A DNA stretch of 64,000 nucleotides, taken from assembly GCF_002878395.1 (NCBI RefSeq), contig NW_025841638.1, positions 124,001 through 188,000 of the forward strand. The letters are read 5' to 3'. Below, in pieces: positions 21,930 to 33,480 of this stretch (the stretch's first letter is position 1; every line of letters begins with the position of its first letter). The stretch comes from Capsicum annuum. Taxonomy: Eukaryota > Streptophyta > Magnoliopsida > Solanales > Solanaceae. The position numbers and the translations under genes are program-made. Below the pieces are notes generated by a model that did no database searches, was not told the origin of the DNA, and saw only the letters and a program-made list of their open reading frames with translations.

Positions 21930-22990
21930 ATGCCTCCCAAGAAAAGAATTGGGAATCAGTAAGCCCCTCAGCCCAAAATTTTTTTGGGTGAACATACCTC
22001 TTATGTAGAGTTTGGAGCTGCATTCACTACTCTTGCTCAGTCAGTTACTGCTCAGAATGAATGACCGACTATCGTTCCGGCCAACCCAGTGGCTAATTCA
22101 GCTACAACCAGGATTTGGGACTTCACCCGAATTGATCCTCCATCCTTTTTTGGGTCTAAGTCAGATGAGGACCCTCAGGAATTCCTTGATCAGGTTTAGA
22201 AGGTTACCGACATCATGGGGGTTACTCCTAGTGACAGTACTGAGCTAGCTGCATATCAGTTGCGAGATGTTGCTTACACTTGGTTTAAATAGTGGAAGTT
22301 AGAAAGGTCAGTTGATGTAAGATCCACAGAGTGGGAGGAGTTTGTCACAGCATTCCTAGAGAGGTTCTTTTCTCTAGAGCTGAGAGAAGCTAAGGCGCTA
22401 GAATTTATCAACCTTAGGTAGGGCAACATGACGGTGAAAGAGTATTCTCTTAAGTTTACTCAATTAGCTAGATATTCTTCTCATGTGGTTGCAGATAGCA
22501 AGGCCAAGATGAGTAAGTTTGTCTCTGGGGTGAATAATAGTATGGTCAATGACTGTAGGTCCACGATGTTAAATAGTGACATGAATATAGACAAGCTTAT
22601 GACTTATGCTCAACATATTGAAGAGCAAAAGATAAAGATAAAGGAGAAGCAGAATAAGAGAGCAAGGACAGGTAGTTTCAACTTTGTTCAGCCTAAGATA
22701 GAGAGGAAACCGTTCCCATTTCCATCCTAAATCATCAGTTCCTGCTCCTTCTTCAGCAGTGCTCCAGCTCTTATGTCTAGGGATAGAAATAGAGATAGGG
22801 CATTGGGCTCTAAGTCTCAGGGCAGTGTCAGCAATGCCCAAACTCATCCCCTTTGTCAGACTTGTGGTAAGAACCACCAGGGTACTTGTAGAGCTGGCAG
22901 CTATGTGTTTTTCGAATGTGGAAAGACAGACCACTGAGTTAGAGATTATCCCTAGTCAAGTTATCAAGGTCAGCAGAACCATTCCTCAGC
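21930..22990 (+). pseudogene. Element C: Gag
   Basis: Starts at ATG 21930 (MPPKKR), a typical start for this gag family, then TAA after ten codons. Later blocks: TTRIWDFTRIDPPSFFGSK, QEFLDQV, TAG, KVTDIMGVT, LAAYQLRDVAYTWFK, TAG, FVTAFLERFF, NLR with TAG at 22419-22421, GNMTVKEYSLKFTQLARY, MSKFVSGV. The segment 22428-22730 is open. A zinc-knuckle region follows (CQTCGKNHQGTC, FFECGKTDH, TGA, VRD), the second with one Cys replaced by Phe. It would form the particle shell. Stops are chiefly TAG at Gln codons. Confidence 0.87.
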
Positions 22991-23600
22991 TCAGTCTAAT
23001 CGCCCATATCAGTAAGGTGCCACTTCCAGTGCTACTAGTGGGCAACGCCCAAATTCACTTTATGCTTTCTGTCCCGATAGGATCAGGAAAATTCTCCTGA
23101 TGTGGTTTATGGAATGTTATAGATTTTTCACTTGCATGTTTACGATTTGATAGATCCAGCAGCTTCCTTGTCTTTTGTTTCTCCTTACATAGCAGTTGAT
23201 TTTAGAGTCAGTCCTAAAATTCTAGCAGAGCCTTTCTTAGTATCTACCCCAGTAGGTAAAACTATCATAGCCTGATGGGTATACAGGAACTATCCAGTTA
23301 TGGTATCTCAGAAAATCAATTCAACAGACTTAGTCGAATTAGAGATGACTCATTTTGATGTCATTCTCGGCATAGATTGGCTTTATTCCTTCTATGAAAC
23401 AGTCGACTACAAAAATAGAGTTGTCCAATTTCGGTTTTTGAATGACCCTGTCCTAGAATAGAGGGGTTACTTCAGCTTTCAGAGGTCCGCTTGTTTCATA
23501 CCTTTGGGCACGTAAAATAATATCTAAGGGATGTGTCTATCATCTTGTTCGAGTTAAGGACACTAGTTTTAAAACTCTCAATCTTGAATTAGTCCCAGTC
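22991..23600 (+). pseudogene. Element C: aspartic protease region
   Basis: DVVYGML, TAG, IFHLHVYDLIDPAASLSFVSPYIAVDF: the catalytic Asp is kept but the usual DPGST reads DPAAS, so the glycine next to it is lost. Then FLVSTPVGKTI, TGA, WVYRNYPV, DLVELEMTHFDVILGIDWLYS and NRVVQFRFLNDPVLE, TAG. Out-of-frame linker to 23600. In intact relatives this domain matures Gag-Pol. Confidence 0.82.
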
Positions 23601-24480
23601 ATGAATGAATATCCAGATGTCTTTCCCAAAGATCTTCCAGGAATTCCTCCCAAAAAGGAAATAGACTTCAGTATTGATCTCCTTCCATATACTCAGCCTA
23701 TAACTATTCCGCCATATATAATGGCACAAACAGAACTCAGAGAATTGAAGGAACAGTTGAAAGATCTCTTAGACAAGGGATTCATCAGACCCAGTGTATC
23801 CCCATGAGGTGCACCAGTCTTATTCATGCAAAATAAAGACAGTTCTCTCAGAATGTGTATAGACTACCATCAACTCAATAAAGTCACGGTCAAGAACAAG
23901 TATCCACTTTCAAAAACCGTGACTTGTTCGATCAACTTTAGGGTGCTAGCTATTTTTGTAAGATAGACCTCAGATCAGATAATCATAAGCTCAGAGTCAG
24001 AGAATGTGATATTCCAAAAACAACTTTTCGTACTCGGTATGGTCACTTCAAATTCTTAGTTATGTCCTTTGGTTATACTAATGCCCCAGCAACTTTTATG
24101 GACTTGATAAACCATGTGTTCAAGAAGTACTTGGACATGTTCGTCATAGTCTTTATAGATGAAATCCTTGTTTATTCCCGCAGAGAGTGTGATCATGCAG
24201 ACTATCTCAGAATAGTATTGCAAACTCTAAAAAATCATCAGTTGTTTGCCAAATTCGGTAAGTGCAAATTCTTGCTAAGGTCAGTAGCATTCCTTGGTCA
24301 TATTATTTTTGGTGATGGCGTTAGGGTTGATCCTCAAAAGATCGAAGCAGTAAGAAACTGGCCTCGCCCTGTGTCTCCATCAAATATCAGGAGTTTCTTG
24401 GGTTTGGTTTGCTATTACCGATGGTTTTCTGAGGGATTTTCTTCTATTGCATCCCCTATGTCCAGATTAACTCAGAAAAA
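23601..24480 (+). pseudogene. Element C: reverse transcriptase, YxDD changed to IDE
   Basis: MNEYPDVFPKDLPGIPPKKEIDFSIDLLP opens at 23601, with DKGFIRPSVSP, a TGA for Trp or Arg, then [19 protein letters not shown]. Then [30 protein letters not shown] from 24062 and [10 protein letters not shown]: the second catalytic Asp is Glu (GAT 24158-24160, GAA 24161-24163). Connection region [14 protein letters not shown] small deletion and TAG occur around 23920-23950. The IDE change would be expected to cripple polymerisation. Confidence 0.87.
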
Positions 24481-24950
24481 AGTCAAGTTTCAGTGGTCAG
24501 ATCCTTGCAAGAAGAGTTTTCAAGTGTTGAAGACTCGACTTACCTTAGCTCCCATTTTGGCTTTTCCAGATAGTTTTGATGGGTTCATAATGTATTATGA
24601 TGCATGCCAAGTAGGTTTGGGTTTTGTCCTCATGCAACATGGTAAGGTCATATCCTACGCCTCCAGATAGCTTAAACGCCATGAGAAGAATTATCCTACT
24701 CATTATCTAGAGTTAGCAGCCATAGTTTTTGCCTTAAAAATGTTGAGGAATTATCTAAACGGAGTTCATGCAGATGTGTTCACAAATCATAAGAGCTTTC
24801 AGTATGTCTTTACTTAAAAAGATCTCAATCTTCATCAGAGGAGGTAGTTAGAGCTCTTGAAAGATTACGACATGAGTGTCCTTTATCATCCGGGCAAGGC
24901 TAATGTGGTGGCCGATGCTCTCAGTAGACTGACTATGGGTAGTGTTGCTC
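24481..24950 (+). pseudogene. Element C: RNase H
   Basis: [59 protein letters not shown] followed by TAG, then NYPTH.LELAA and [15 protein letters not shown] reads [10 protein letters not shown], replacing a catalytic-region Asp with Asn. TAA and TAG follow ([41 protein letters not shown]). Confidence 0.83.
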
Positions 24951-26512
24951 ATGTTGAGCACAGTAAGACGAAGTTAGCTCAGGAAGTTCATCAGCTTACC
25001 CGACTAGGTGTCCACCTAGTTGATTCTTCAGAGGGTAATATATGGTTTCCAAATAGTTTAGAATCATCTCTAGTTTTCGAGGTGAAAGAAAAGCAAGACA
25101 GAGATCCCATTCTAGTCAAGTTGAAAGAGCCAGTCAAGGATAAAAAAATAGAGGTGTTCTCCCAAGGGGGAGATGGTGTTCTTCATTGTCAGGGTTGTCT
25201 TTGTGTTCTAGGGGTAGATGACTTAAGGGAGAAAATTCTTGTAGAGGCGTATGGTGCGTGTTACTCTATTCATCCAGGGGAGATAAAGATGTACCGCAAC
25301 TTACGAGAGATCTATTGGTAGAGTGAGATGAAGATAGATGTGGCAGAGATTGTGGCTAAGTTCTCCACATGTAGGCAAGTTAAGAATGAGTATCAGAAGC
25401 CTAGTGGGTCCATACAGGAGTTTAGTATTCCTACTTGGAAGTGGAAAGAACTGAACATGGAATTTGTGATGGGTTTGCCTTGTACTCATCACCGGTATGA
25501 TTCAGTTTGGGTCATTGTAGATAGGATGACCAAATAAATTCATTTTCTTCCAGTCCATACCTCTTATTTAGCTGAGAATTACATTAGACTCTATATTATG
25601 GAGTTGGTTAGATTGCATGGTATTTCATTATCTATTATCTCAGACAGAGGTACCTAGTTCACCTCTTATTTTTAGAAAGCATTCCAAAAAGGTCGTGGTA
25701 ACCAAGTTCAACTTAGTACAGCCTTCCATCCCCATATAGATTCAAACTTTAGAAGACATGCTAAGGGCATGTGTAATTGATTTCAAGGGTAGTTGGTATA
25801 ACCACTGGCTTTGATTGAGTTTGCATTTAACAATAACTATCATTCTAGTATTCGGATGGCTTCATTTGAAGCTCTTTATGGTAGGAGATGTAGGTCTCCA
25901 ATCGGTTGGTTTGAAGTTAGTGAGCCCTCAGTTATAAGGCGTGACTTAGTATTCGATGCCTTACAAAAATTTCAGTTGATTAGAGAAAGACTTCAGGCTG
26001 CTCAGAGCTGATAGAAGTCTTATGTAGATGTGTGCATAAAGTATCTCGAGTTCGAGATTGGTAAATATTTCTATCTAAAGATATCTTACATGAAGGGAGT
26101 GAAGTGGTTTGGAAAGAAGGGAAAGCTCAGTCCTCGATATGTCGGTCCCTTCAACATTCTCAACCATTTTGGCAAGGTAGCTTATGAGGTCAAGTTGCCT
26201 TCAGATCTGGCTTGAGTTTATCCATTCTTTCATGTCTCTTTGCTGAAGAAGAGCATAGGTGACCTGAGAGTCGTAGTCCCTATTCAAAGCATAGATGTTC
26301 AGAACAACCTCTCTTATGAAGAGATTCCAGTCAAAATCCTAGACTATCATACTCATAGACTGAGGAACAAAGAAGTCCCTCTAGTTAAAATTCTTTGGCG
26401 AAATCAGTCCGTTGAAGGAGATACTTGGGAAGCAGAAGCAGATATGAGAACCAAGTGCCCTCACTTCTTCTTTTCTAACTCCGATCTAGCTCAAGGTAAC
26501 AGCTTTCCTTAA
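24951..26512 (+). pseudogene. Element C: integrase with chromodomain-like tail
   Basis: Zinc-binding part: YSIHPGEIKMYRNLREIYW, TAG, then AEIVAKFSTCRQVK (one zinc Cys is Phe). Core: NMEFVMGLP (first catalytic Asp replaced by Glu), DRMTK, TAA, IHFLPV, IISDRGT, TAG, FTSYF, TAG. A small deletion at about 25733-25745 removes the QAERTI segment with the catalytic Glu. C-terminal part open in pieces 25811-26011 and 26030-26215 with RCRSPIGWFEV and GVKWFGKKGKLSPRYVGPF. The chromodomain-like tail ILDYHTHRLRNKEVPLVKILWRN, DTWEAEADM is in one open frame to 26512. Confidence 0.87.
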
Positions 26513-26876
26513 GCCTTTCAGTTTCATGTTTAGATTTTAGTTACAAGCTTGGTGTCCATTTCATGTTCAGAATTCCATTATAAACTTGGTATTAAATACC
26601 ATTGCATATTCAGTCATTCATTCATGTATTAGTTTAGTCAAGTAATCATGCATCAAATATACATTCTCATTATGAGAAACTTAGTTCCTCAGAACACTCA
26701 GTCATGCATTTAGGAATCAGTTACTCATGCATCAGATATGCATGTTCAGTATGATATATATTCCGTTTATCAGTCATGTTAGTCATGGATTTATGTTTCA
26801 TTCATTCATGTTCAGGATGTACTTTAGTCTACCATTTCTACCCTCTTAGTCAGTCTTATTCGAGGATGAATATTTC
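26513..26876 (+). other. Element C: 3' untranslated region
   Basis: No coding content. It is rich in loosely repeated CATTCAGTCATGCAT words (about 26600-26830) and ends in TATTCGAGGATGAATATTTCC, the phrase that precedes polypurine tracts in this group. Confidence 0.7.
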
Positions 26877-26890
26877 CAAGGGGGAGATAT
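26877..26890 (+). other. Element C: polypurine tract
   Basis: CAAGGGGGAGATAT directly before the 3' LTR start TGTAATACC. Confidence 0.9.
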
Positions 26891-29500
26891 TGTAATACCC
26901 CAAACTTTCTTTAAGTCAAATCTAGTCTCCAAAAGAGTTAGTGATGACTTCTTAAATGATTAATGTTTAAACCTAATATAATTTCCCAAATTTCAAATTT
27001 TTATCATGTGGGAAATTGAATTAGCTTTCCAATGATACCAATTTTATCCAAATCCAGTATCGGAGTAGAAAGTTAGGGACATTTTACTAAGAGCTGTTAG
27101 AACCGCCCAGGTGTGACGAGTAGGTTGATGGACCGTCGCCTAAACCATCCCAGCTAAGGTAGCAAGTCTCCTTCTCACTAAGGTGCGATGGACAGGTTGA
27201 CGGACCATCGAGCTAGCGATGGACCGTCGCCCCACTAAGGTAGTGAGTCCCTATTCTGTCCCAAGTGCGACGGTTAAAATGATGGACCATTGAACCAGCA
27301 ACGAACAATCGTACGAGCCATCACAGAGCTCGTTCATCAATTCAAAGACATTTTTAAAAGGGTCTTTGGGTCTTTTTCCACCCATTTTAACCCCTAATTA
27401 TACCAGAAAATAGCTTATAACTTCATTATTCACTCACAACATTGAATTAGGGTTTCTATCAAAGATCAATCCACAAGAACAAGAAAGCTTAGGTGCTTAA
27501 TGCCAAGTCAATAATTCAAGCTTCACTCCATAAATCTTTAAGAAATCATCCACTCAGGTATGTCAAGTGTTTATTCATGGATTCCTTTCATCCATGAAGC
27601 CCAAGAATCTAATTTTAAATTTATAAATTATGATGTTTATGTTGTGGATTGATTACGATCATGTTGATGTTTTGTATGATACCCAATTTGGAATCATTAC
27701 ATGTGTTTTCATTAATTTATTCTAGAATGTGGATTGAAATCTACAAAATTATGTTGATTTATGAAACCATGATGAATTAATTTAATGTCCAAGCCTAAGC
27801 TTATAGTTATGCATGCAAGGTGTTTGATAAAAAGCTTAAGAGAATAGGATACATGCCTAATGACTTAATTGTGACCAAAATGATGAACCTATGTTTCACC
27901 CTTAAGTTCAAATGACTCCTATGTTATTATTATGCTTTGTGATGGATTGATGTAATGCTCATAAGATTAGACTTATGAAATTATTACATGTTTACATGTA
28001 CTTCTATTTATGTGTGAGATTATGGTATGCAAATACTTCATGAATATCCCTGATGACTGTACTATGAATTGTTGACTATGGTCATGTATCAAGAAGTGTC
28101 AAGTCTTGTCAGTTTCATGCTATTGAGTCCTGGGGGTACTTGTACCCAACAATTTAGCTGTGTACCTAGAGCCAGTGTCATGTTTTCAAGATATTCTCAG
28201 TCAAACCATGTTCATTAGAATTCAATCAGTCTCATGACTCAAGAAAACTCTGTAATCTTAGTAATCTTAGTCAGTTATCAGATCTCAGTAATATTTTATC
28301 AGTCAATGAAACTCAGTAAAATTTGTCCAGTAAGTTCAGTATAATTAATTCAGTGTCTAACCAGATGGGAGTAGGATTCAACACCGAGTAAGCCTAGGGA
28401 TGGGAACTCACCTGTGAGTAGAGGGTGTGATTCTTAGAAGCAATCCTTGTGCTCCAAAACTACGTAGCCAGCATAGGTTGAGACATCTAACCTATTAGAT
28501 AAGGGTTGATGAGGTGGCTTAACCTATTAGATGAGGGTCCCGCTATTCTCCTTAGAGTACCTGTTAGATGAGGGATCACTCACAACTTGTCCTTACCAGT
28601 GGCGTGGTATTGACACCCTTCCAATTGGGATTATAGATTGGACCCCAACTCACCTATATTTTTTTATTAGGGGCATGCCGGTTAGATGACTAATTCCCAT
28701 AATTACAATCTCAGTCTCAGTCTCAGTAATAGAACTTAGATAGTTCTACAAAATTCAGGACTGTCAAATAAAGTCACCTAGTTCTGTATGGAACTCAGCT
28801 AGTTCCATCAGAAATAGGACTGTCAGACACAGTCATTCTGATAATAGTACAATATTTATACGAAACCTATTTTATCAGTATTCAGATTAGTGATGTCTTG
28901 ACCTCAGATACAGTTCACATATTGATACTTGTATTCTTACGTTCATATTATTCGGTCAGCTAGTATTGTTCATGCATATATAAACCCTTGTATTAAGCCT
29001 ACCTCACTTGCATACCAGTACATTCAATCATACTGACGCATTTGTACTATGGTGTTTTATACTATAAGTTCAGAAGCACGATTTCCAGAGCATCAGTAGC
29101 ATTCTAATCTCGGCAGTCAGAGTTAGCAGTGAGTCCTTATCCTTCGAGGACATGATCATTACTTTATTATGTCATTACTTACTTTGTTTTAGTATTTGGA
29201 GTTAGTTGGGGACATGTCCCATCAATTCTTTATTTAGATAGTTCATCTTTAGATGCTTTCAGACTATAGTATGTTCAAGTAGTTTATTTTAGTTCATGTT
29301 TTGGTATTGATATACCGCACTCTCTGATAGTATTTTTTTATCCATTTTGAAACTTATGGCATGTTTTAGTCTATTATTTCCTTGTTTTAAATGATGTCAT
29401 ACAGTATACAGGTACAAATATCAGTCATGGGTTAGCTTGTGGTCCTTCGGGGGTCATGATCACTTTGTGGCATTCTGGGTACCAGATTTGGGGTATTTCA
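26891..29500 (+). repeat. Element C: 3' LTR (2610 bp)
   Basis: Starts TGTAATACC and ends GGGGTATTTCA, followed by the target duplication CTCCT. Co-linear with 19082-21708. The 92-bp region is partly deleted (about 27108-27330). GGGGACATGTCCC is kept at about 29208-29220. Confidence 0.93.
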
Positions 29501-29505
29501 CTCCT
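29501..29505. other. Target-site duplication CTCCT, right of element C
   Basis: Repeats 19077-19081 directly after the C 3' LTR. Confidence 0.9.
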
Positions 29506-30010
29506 GCACCTTGGCCTCTATCAACTTGAGTGGAAAGAACCTATCCAGAAAAGCAGTAGTAAATTCATTCCATTCTTCAGGCCTAAAATCAGCACTCTAT
29601 CCTCCTTCCACCACTTAACCCAAATATTAGCTACATCTTCAAACTGTTGAGTAGCTAAGACAACACTTTTACTAGAAGTGACACCCATGATATCGATCAT
29701 CTTCTACACACAATCTAGAAACTCTTGTGGATCCTCCTTAGACATGGATCCAGAGAACATTAAAAAGTTCATTCGAGTAAAGTCTTGGATCCTAGCAGCT
29801 ATTGTATTAACTGCGGGGTTGGCTCGACAAACAACCTTTTGATTATTTTGAGCAGCCTTGGATTGGGCTAATACAGTGAAAGAATCCCTAAATTGGGTAT
29901 GAGAGACCTGCTTATTAAGAGGGTCTTCTGAAATAGGTGGAGTAGGCTAGTCATTATTTCTTCTTACATTAGCCCTTCTGGGAGAAGTAGAAGGTGAAGT
30001 TTTAATAGAG
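29506..30010 (-). pseudogene. Element D: N-terminal part of Gag
   Basis: On the minus strand: RRANVRRNND, TAG, then FRDSFTVLAQS, AARIQDFTRMNF, DPQEFLDCV, TAG, KMIDIMGVT, WVKWWKEDR, a frameshift, and the WNEFTTAFLDRFFPLKLIEAKVQE block at 29506-29590. The next residues (FIN..LKQGNM) are at 19081 and below, beyond C. The start codon is uncertain; the leader upstream (30010-30160) holds a decayed GAGAGGCTATGAG phrase common to this group. Confidence 0.85.
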
Positions 30011-30166
30011 ATAATGACCCATCTCACAACATAAATACTGAAAGAACGGAAATTTTCCAAAATATCTCATAGCCTCTCACCCATAAGTGTGGCATGCTTC
30101 ACACTCATGCATAACACTCTACTTAACGCGACTTTCAGACACCCTAGGACACTTAAAGAACCTTCG

Positions 30167-30178
30167 ACTTTGATACAA
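30167..30178 (-). other. Element D: primer binding site, variant
   Basis: Minus strand TTGTATCAAAGT, four bases after the LTR end GAGTAATGACA. It differs from TGGTATCAGAGC by a few bases and would be a decayed initiator Met tRNA site. Confidence 0.65.
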
Positions 30179-30181
30179 GTT

Positions 30182-32435
30182 TGTCATTACTCAAGTCTAA
30201 CCCTAGCCATAACATGGTACTTAATGCCACAAGTAACCCCAAGCTAACCAATGATCTGGTATCTGTTGTGAGGGATAGATAAGATAATATTAAAACAACA
30301 TATGGAAAAACTAAACTAAAAAACAAATCTACGAAGATATAATATTTAACGTGTTTGAACATCTGATAACAACTAAAAACAAGTCGAATTCTCTAAAAGC
30401 CTCTAAAACATGAGGAGTTGATGGGAAAAACCCCAAACTAAATCTTTCTAATTGAAATAAAAGAAAAACTGAAAGTAACTATGGATAATTTATCATTAAG
30501 GGATGAGGATTCACCATAATTGCTGCTAAGTGGCTTACGAATTGTCTAAGTACGGTCGAGGAACTGGGCGTCCAAACCTATATTGTAAAATCAATATAGC
30601 ACAAAAGAGAGTATGCAGTGAATAATTCAAATGTACAAATAGGTGAGATAAGGACTAATTGAAATATATCTGGATACTGAGCATGAATACATAGACATGT
30701 AAAATGAATGCAGACAAAGAAAACATACGCTAAAATAATCTGTAAAACTTAATAACTGATAAACTAAGCTCTTGGTAATGCAAACTTATACTGAATACCA
30801 TTTGAATACTGAACTGAGACCGTGGAAGCTAACATTTAGCCAACATGCCCTAATCTGATCTAATCAGGGTCAAACCTATAACCCAGTTGGAAGGGTGTCT
30901 ATACCTTGCCATATGTACTAATATTAGCTGTGTGGGTAAACTAAATTAGTGTCCAAAAGGACTAGGGAGTCACCTTAATCTGGCAGGTGCCTATGAGAGA
31001 GTATCAACCCTGTACTGAAGGAAGATCTCTCATAACATATGCTATCTACATAGTCTTGGAACTTAAGAACTACTACCAAAGGTCTCACCCTAATCTGGTA
31101 GGTAAGCCTTTATCCCTAGTTTCACTTGGTGCTAAGTTATACTCCTAACTAAATTGACACTGATACTGATAAAGGTTTAATATGATCCATACTGATAAAT
31201 GTTCAGCGTGATCATAATCTGAAAATAACAACATAAATATGATCTGAATGATATGTATCTTGGAAACTTGGAACATTCATGAATATCTAGGTATTGGGTG
31301 TTCATAACCCACTAGCACTAGCTATTAAAAAAATACTCTTGGAACTTACTAAACAATTCATGGTATGGTAAAGTCATGAGTAACACTCCATATATCAATA
31401 AAAAATCATAAAATGGGCATTTGCATTATCATACATAAGGAAACACAACTATCATGGGGGAATATATTTTCATGGTTTAGAATCTGGACAATGGAAGGAA
31501 GATTTATAAAGTTCATAATCATCATGAAATTTTACCAATCAGGGAAAAAAGGTTTATACTTGTAAAAGAGGAAATTCATGGGACTTAATGGGTGAAAGGG
31601 ACCCAATGATGAATATCCTACATACTGAAGTAAAAGCTTGAATGAAATCCTTGGGATTGGTCTTGTTCTTTGAGAAGTCTAACTTGCTCTTATGGGAGAA
31701 AGAAAACCGCCTTTCTTGATTTGCTTTGGATCTTTCATATCACCCTTTGGAAAGCCAAAATAACATGGGTTTGGCTTTTAAGGGAGTGGGAAAAAAGATA
31801 AAATCCCCTGGAAAATTATGTAATAAAACTTGTTCCCAATCTTTATGGCTCACCTCATGAATCATTATAAATATTTGCGAGTCATGGTTTGAGTCAAAAC
31901 CTAGGATATTGGGTTTCTGGATACATTTTTGTATGACTACGACTTACCACCAAACAACTCATTACAACTGACTATGAGTCGTTGGGTGAAGTCGTAGTCT
32001 TAGGATTGATTCTTGGATCCTTTACTAGTCAGTCCACTGGTCCAACAATGACTCATAAGGTCTGAATACAAGTTGTGTACTAGTCTTTTAACCATAGGAA
32101 GGGAGTTTTGGCTGAACATTTATGTGACTACGAATCCCACCCAATGATTCGTAATGTCTGATTACGAATCATGGAGTAGAGTCATGGTCACTGGGCTAAA
32201 ACTTGGGGCCTTCACTGGGATTACTATGACTCACTCATGACGACTCATCACGAGTGATTATGACTCATTTTTGAGTAGTAGCCATGGCAGTGTACTAGGT
32301 CCTTAGGAGAAACCTTCAACAACTCTTTTCCATGACATCGGATTGAATGATACTTAAAGCATTGGAAAGCTAACTTTGTGGCCTATATCTTAAGAGGTCT
32401 AGAGTTTTAAAATTGAGTTTATAATAATACCTACA
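30182..32435 (-). repeat. Element D: 5' LTR (about 2254 bp)
   Basis: The minus-strand end is fixed by the primer site at 30167-30178. The start is placed at 32435 (TGTAGGTATTATTAT) by analogy with other LTRs and is less sure. The front part, 32290-31925, is filled with ACTACGACT, GACTACGAAT, GACTCA and complementary words. A decayed version of the conserved hairpin lies near 31040-31060. No gene seen. Confidence 0.72.
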
Positions 32436-33480
32436 TCGGGAACCACTTCCTCTAAACTGTGATCCACTCTAAATCCATCTAAAACTGCTCTGATAATGCA
32501 GCCTCTTATCATTGCCCTCTTGAGCCTTATATTACATCTCCTCCATAACTTGAGCATGATTAGAAACCTGAGCAATAGACCAACTCACTATAGCCAAACA
32601 CTATGTGGACATGACAAGAGAAAGTCTCCATCCCTAAATAAAACATCAAACTCCTTCATACTTGGTTGGAAAGATAGATGTAGCATGTCTGGCCAACATA
32701 TATAATCAAGCCTTATACACCACAACAGATATAGAACCATGCTCTAATCTTAATAACTAGTCCCTCAAATAATCTCTAAGACTGTGAGGCATATACTTCT
32801 CCAAAAAGACCTCAGAGAATTGAGTCGATGTTAACAAGGGAGATCTAGTTTGCCATGAAATACAATAACTACTTCACCAATGTCTAGGTTTTAATGAAAC
32901 CAAAAAGTATTGTAATCCATACCACGAGTATCAACTAGGACTAAATTATATAGCCTATCCTTACAACCAACCAATAATTCATAAGAATCCTGGATCAGTG
33001 CACTAGAAAACTAGGCAGAGTCACTCTCAAGAATCTACCCAACATCTTCTACTCCTTAACAAATATTGCAGGCTAAGTTACTACCCACTGAGTAGCTACT
33101 GGCGCTTGAGGGATCTCAAATTTGTGAGCTACAATACAAGTTGCGCCTCTACCTCTGTATCACTTTAATCCGTAGACTTAGCACCATTGGACGGTGCACT
33201 ATCAACTAAACCCAAGAGCTTAACCAATTTATGTCTAAGTAGTTATAAAGAAATAAACCCTTGTGAATCCTGGGCTACCCCCTGGCCCACCAAATATTGG
33301 GTAGAGGAATCTCTGGTGTGGGAGTATAAATAGGATTTGGTGAAGGCTCCCTATCCTAATCTCTGGCTGAGGTTGCATCTCTCGGCTATTCATGACCTTG
33401 GGGTTATTCACATGCCCTGGTAGGATACCTAGTAATGGACTCAGGTTCCTTATCTTATGAAGTAGTAGCATGCATCCTAG
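32436..33480 (-). pseudogene. Older Gag remnant that element D entered
   Basis: Minus strand from 33480: MARMHATT, TAG, then a Pro/Arg-rich decayed N-terminus, and much later GSISVVVYKA-like sequence, LARHATSIFPTKYEGV (about 32690-32640) and a tail around VSNHAQVMEEM near 32560. This resembles the gag type that starts MART/MARMxA in Del-like chromoviruses and differs from the MSVKEYSLKF gags of A-E. Heavily mutated. The D 5' LTR begins at its lower end, so D is younger. Assignment rests on a few short blocks. Confidence 0.6.

Larger units (their letters stand above)
19082..29500 (+). mobile_element. Element C: complete-length chromovirus-like gypsy element
   Basis: The only element here with both LTRs, primer site, full gag-pol order, polypurine tract and matching 5-bp target duplications (CTCCT). 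Length 10,419 bp; LTRs 2627 and 2610 bp. By a rough count over the first 190 bp the LTRs differ at about one base in nine, so the insertion is old. Gag and Pol are broken by many stops, and key catalytic residues are changed or deleted, so it is not autonomous. It lies within the D gag frame. Confidence 0.93.
3037..32435 (-). mobile_element. Element D: Ty3/gypsy element split by four insertions
   Basis: Minus-strand chromovirus-like element, read from high to low coordinates: LTR 32435-30182, primer site 30178-30167, gag 30010-29506, then insertion C, gag 19081-18340 and protease start 18340-18233, then insertion B, protease end 10983-10773, then insertion A, linker and RT start 3231-3037, then insertion I. 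Across each gap the protein continues in register with its relatives: the gag block before MSVKEYSLKF is split exactly by C, and VPVGQ continues as FVSYLK across A. The remainder of pol and the 3' LTR should lie left of the window. Only the listed pieces belong to D. Confidence 0.85.

Noticed and set aside
22569..22934. 121-codon minus-strand frame
   Set aside because: Antisense of the C gag and nucleocapsid region; no meaningful composition.
26300..26512. Chromodomain-like sequence as a host chromatin gene
   Set aside because: It is in frame with, and directly after, integrase of C, as in chromoviruses.
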